Shown: positions 12,119 to 14,114 of the stretch, piece by piece
How the letters are laid out: each line of letters opens with the position of its first letter
Numbering within the stretch: position 1 is the stretch's first letter
NCBI GenBank assembly: GCA_007120915.1
Contig: SKMT01000009.1
Location: 1-14,114 of the forward strand
Reading direction: 5' to 3'
DNA: 14,114 bases
DNA from: Myxococcales bacterium
GTDB taxonomy: Bacteria; Myxococcota_A; Bradymonadia; Bradymonadales; Bradymonadaceae
Translations under genes and position numbers: made by a program
The notes under the pieces: generated by a model
Seen by the model: the letters and a program-made list of their open reading frames with translations, nothing else
Told to the model about the DNA's origin: nothing
The model's database searches: none

Positions 12119-14114
12119 ATGTCAGCAGATAACCAGGCAGACATCGTGGGGGGCAGTGGCGATGACCATTCGTCAACGCGGATTCGCGGCGACTCGGAGA
12201 TGGCGGGGATGATTCGCGACCGTGACTGGTCGTCGACTCCTCTGGGGCCGGTTCAAAAGTGGCCCGATCATCTGGTGGTGACCCTGGAAAATGTGTTGAA
12301 TACCGACGTTGCGATGTCGGTGTGCTGGGGGCCGGAACTGTTGCAGTTGTACAACGATGCGCATCGGCGCCGGGTGATAGGGGACAAACATCCGGAAGCG
12401 CTGGGCCGGCCGATGGCTCAGAACTGGGCGGAAATCTGGGATCAGGCCGGGGTTTTTTTCCAGCAGGTACAGCGCACCAAAAAGCCGGTACACCGCCAGA
12501 ACGACCGCTACGTCATCGAACGTGCCGATGGGCCTCGGCTGCAGTACTTCAACTACTCGATCAGCCCGATTCTGGGGGAGAGAGGACAGGTCGACGGGCT
12601 TCTGCTTGCGGCCGCCGACAAGACGGCGGAAGTGCTCAGCCGGCGGCGCCTGAAATTGCTAGGTGATCTCGGTGTTGAGCTGTCTCGTCCCCTGGGACCT
12701 CAGCAGATGCTGGATCGGGCCGCAGAAGTGCTGGCCCCGGCGAAAGAAGACCTCCCGTTTGTTCTCTGCTATCTTCAGGGGCCCAATCCAGGGCGCGCAA
12801 GGTTAGTGCGCACAGTACATCTGGAAGCCAAACACCGCTGTCCGGACTGGGTGGAGCTGCCATCGACGTCCGATCCTGACGATCGCATCGCTCAATGCCT
12901 GGTCCGACGCGATCTGTGTCTGATGGAGACACGGGAGTTGTTCGGTGGCGATACCATCCCCGTAGCTGAACCGGTGCCGCAACAGGCCGTCGTCACACCC
13001 ATCCCCTTCGATCCGGCCGGCAAGACCCCTCCCGTGGGATGCCTGATCACCGGAATCAATCCCCTGCTCGTCTATGATGCCGATTACCGTGGGTTTCTCA
13101 CCGAATTGTCCCGCAGTCTGTCCGTGACCTACGAGCGCATCGCAGACCGGAGCGACAACCATCCCGATGTGGAGCAGTTGGAAGCGGAGCTGACCCGCCA
13201 GAAGATCGAAACCGACCGTTATCGCCAGCGCGCCAAACTGATCGAAGACTTCGAAAAGCCATTCTACGTGCTCGATGAAAACTGGCGGATTGTCTACGCG
13301 AACGATGCGCTGCGCAGTGATCCTCACTTCAGGCACCGCAAAGTACTGGGCCAGTCGTTCTGGGAGGTGCTGCCCTGGACGAAGCAGACAGCGCTGTACG
13401 AACGGTTCGAACATACTATGGCCACCGGCGATTCAATGGAGATGGAGCTAGAATCGCCTGATGACGGCAAGGTGCATCACATCCAGGCGTTCGGCACCGA
13501 AGACGGTATTGCAGTGTTCTGCGAGGACGTCACAGAGCAGCGCAAGACCGCCGAAGCGCTGGAGCGTACGGAGGCACGGTTTCGGGCTGTCGTCGATGCT
13601 TCGCTGGATGTGATCGCGATTGTCGACGGTCAGGGGCAGTTCAAGTTTATTTCTCCTGCCTCCGAGGATGTCTTCGGGGTGAAGCCAGACGAATTGCTGG
13701 GCCGGCCTGTACTGGAGTTGCTGACCGAAGGAGGCAAGCAAATTGCCAGAGAGGAGATTCAGCACATCGTCGATGCTCCCGGGGCGACCGTAGACTTTCA
13801 GGTGCCATTTCGACCGCGCAACAGCGAGAAAGAGGAAGAACACTGGCTGGCGGTCCGGGCTCGAAATCTGCTGGAGCACACCGGGATTGACGGAGTGTTG
13901 CTGAACATTCGTGACATCACGGAGATCAAGCATTTCGAGGCTGAACTGATCACGGCGAAGGAAGAGGCCGAAGAGTCGACGCGGCTCAAAACCGAGATTC
14001 TGACGAATCTGAGCCACGAGATTCGCACTCCCCTCACGTCGATGATCGGGATGGCATCGCTGCTGACCGAGGAGGTGCCACCGGATCGTCGCGACGCGCT
14101 GGAGCGGATCCGCC
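12119..14114 (+). CDS. Multi-PAS/GAF sensor histidine kinase, C-terminus beyond window
   Basis: This is the sensor kinase of a two-component or phosphorelay system, open to the right edge (665 residues seen). Domains in order: a PAS-type domain with the DWSSTPLGP...WP signature (36-49, domain to about 175); a GAF-like region (about 180-345); a short coiled coil rich in Glu, Arg and Gln (about 355-375); PAS (about 375-470, with FYVLDENWRIVYAND); PAS (about 483-605, with RFRAVVDASLDVIAIVDGQG, then a PAC-like RDITEIKHFE); and the HisKA dimerisation helix. The phospho-acceptor H633 is in NLSHEIRTPLTSMIG. No membrane helix or signal peptide is seen, so it should sense cytoplasmic signals. The ATP-binding domain, and any receiver domain, lie outside the window. 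AGGGAG six bases before ATG 12119 is a good ribosome-binding site. With 22 bases after kinase 2, the two are probably co-expressed. Confidence 0.93.
   Translation, partial: MSADNQADIVGGSGDDHSSTRIRGDSEMAGMIRDRDWSSTPLGPVQKWPDHLVVTLENVLNTDVAMSVCWGPELLQLYNDAHRRRVIGDKHPEALGRPMAQNWAEIWDQAGVFFQQVQRTKKPVHRQNDRYVIERADGPRLQYFNYSISPILGERGQVDGLLLAAADKTAEVLSRRRLKLLGDLGVELSRPLGPQQMLDRAAEVLAPAKEDLPFVLCYLQGPNPGRARLVRTVHLEAKHRCPDWVELPSTSDPDDRIAQCLVRRDLCLMETRELFGGDTIPVAEPVPQQAVVTPIPFDPAGKTPPVGCLITGINPLLVYDADYRGFLTELSRSLSVTYERIADRSDNHPDVEQLEAELTRQKIETDRYRQRAKLIEDFEKPFYVLDENWRIVYANDALRSDPHFRHRKVLGQSFWEVLPWTKQTALYERFEHTMATGDSMEMELESPDDGKVHHIQAFGTEDGIAVFCEDVTEQRKTAEALERTEARFRAVVDASLDVIAIVDGQGQFKFISPASEDVFGVKPDELLGRPVLELLTEGGKQIAREEIQHIVDAPGATVDFQVPFRPRNSEKEEEHWLAVRARNLLEHTGIDGVLLNIRDITEIKHFEAELITAKEEAEESTRLKTEILTNLSHEIRTPLTSMIGMASLLTEEVPPDRRDALERIR

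Overview
The window reads as chromosomal DNA of a free-living, high-GC Gram-negative bacterium. Three traits point to a deltaproteobacterial-type lineage such as Bradymonadota or Myxococcota: very acidic proteins, two Hanks-type Ser/Thr kinases with long low-complexity tails and single membrane helices, and a multi-PAS histidine kinase. The taxon is an inference from gene style; no rRNA or other marker is present.

Left half (1-6844): a periplasmic nitrate reductase (Nap) region organised around a divergent control region at 1366-1726. Leftward lie a membrane-anchored tetraheme cytochrome c and a Tat-type iron-sulfur protein of the NrfC/PsrB/QrcC kind, cut by the window edge. Rightward runs napD, napA, a membrane-anchored tetraheme cytochrome made of two NapB-like diheme modules, a NapF-like ferredoxin with a long acidic N-terminal extension, an unrecognised 101-residue protein, and a CopD-like four-helix membrane protein. 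The last four genes overlap or nearly abut, so this looks like one operon. No napC is visible. The leftward cytochrome and Fe-S protein probably replace it as the quinol-oxidising module, with an NrfD-type subunit expected just outside the window. The control region holds a sigma70-like promoter whose -10 overlaps a perfect 6-6-6 inverted repeat (candidate operator). A G-rich 14-bp tandem repeat sits between napD and napA and contains the napD stop codon.

Right half (6956-14114): a signalling block, all on the plus strand. It contains a zinc-ribbon Ser/Thr kinase with a proline-rich, highly acidic periplasmic tail; a secreted TPR protein with two hydrophobic segments; a lone queE (7-carboxy-7-deazaguanine synthase); a second Ser/Thr kinase with a 14-residue repeat and a C-terminal membrane anchor; and, 22 bp later, a PAS-GAF-PAS-PAS histidine kinase cut by the right edge just after its phospho-acceptor histidine.

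The best candidates for something undescribed are the doubled NapB cytochrome and the NapC-less electron input to NapA. Next come the unnamed 101-residue Nap-linked protein and the repeat-bearing kinase 2. I saw no tRNA, rRNA, CRISPR array, insertion sequence or intact mobile element.
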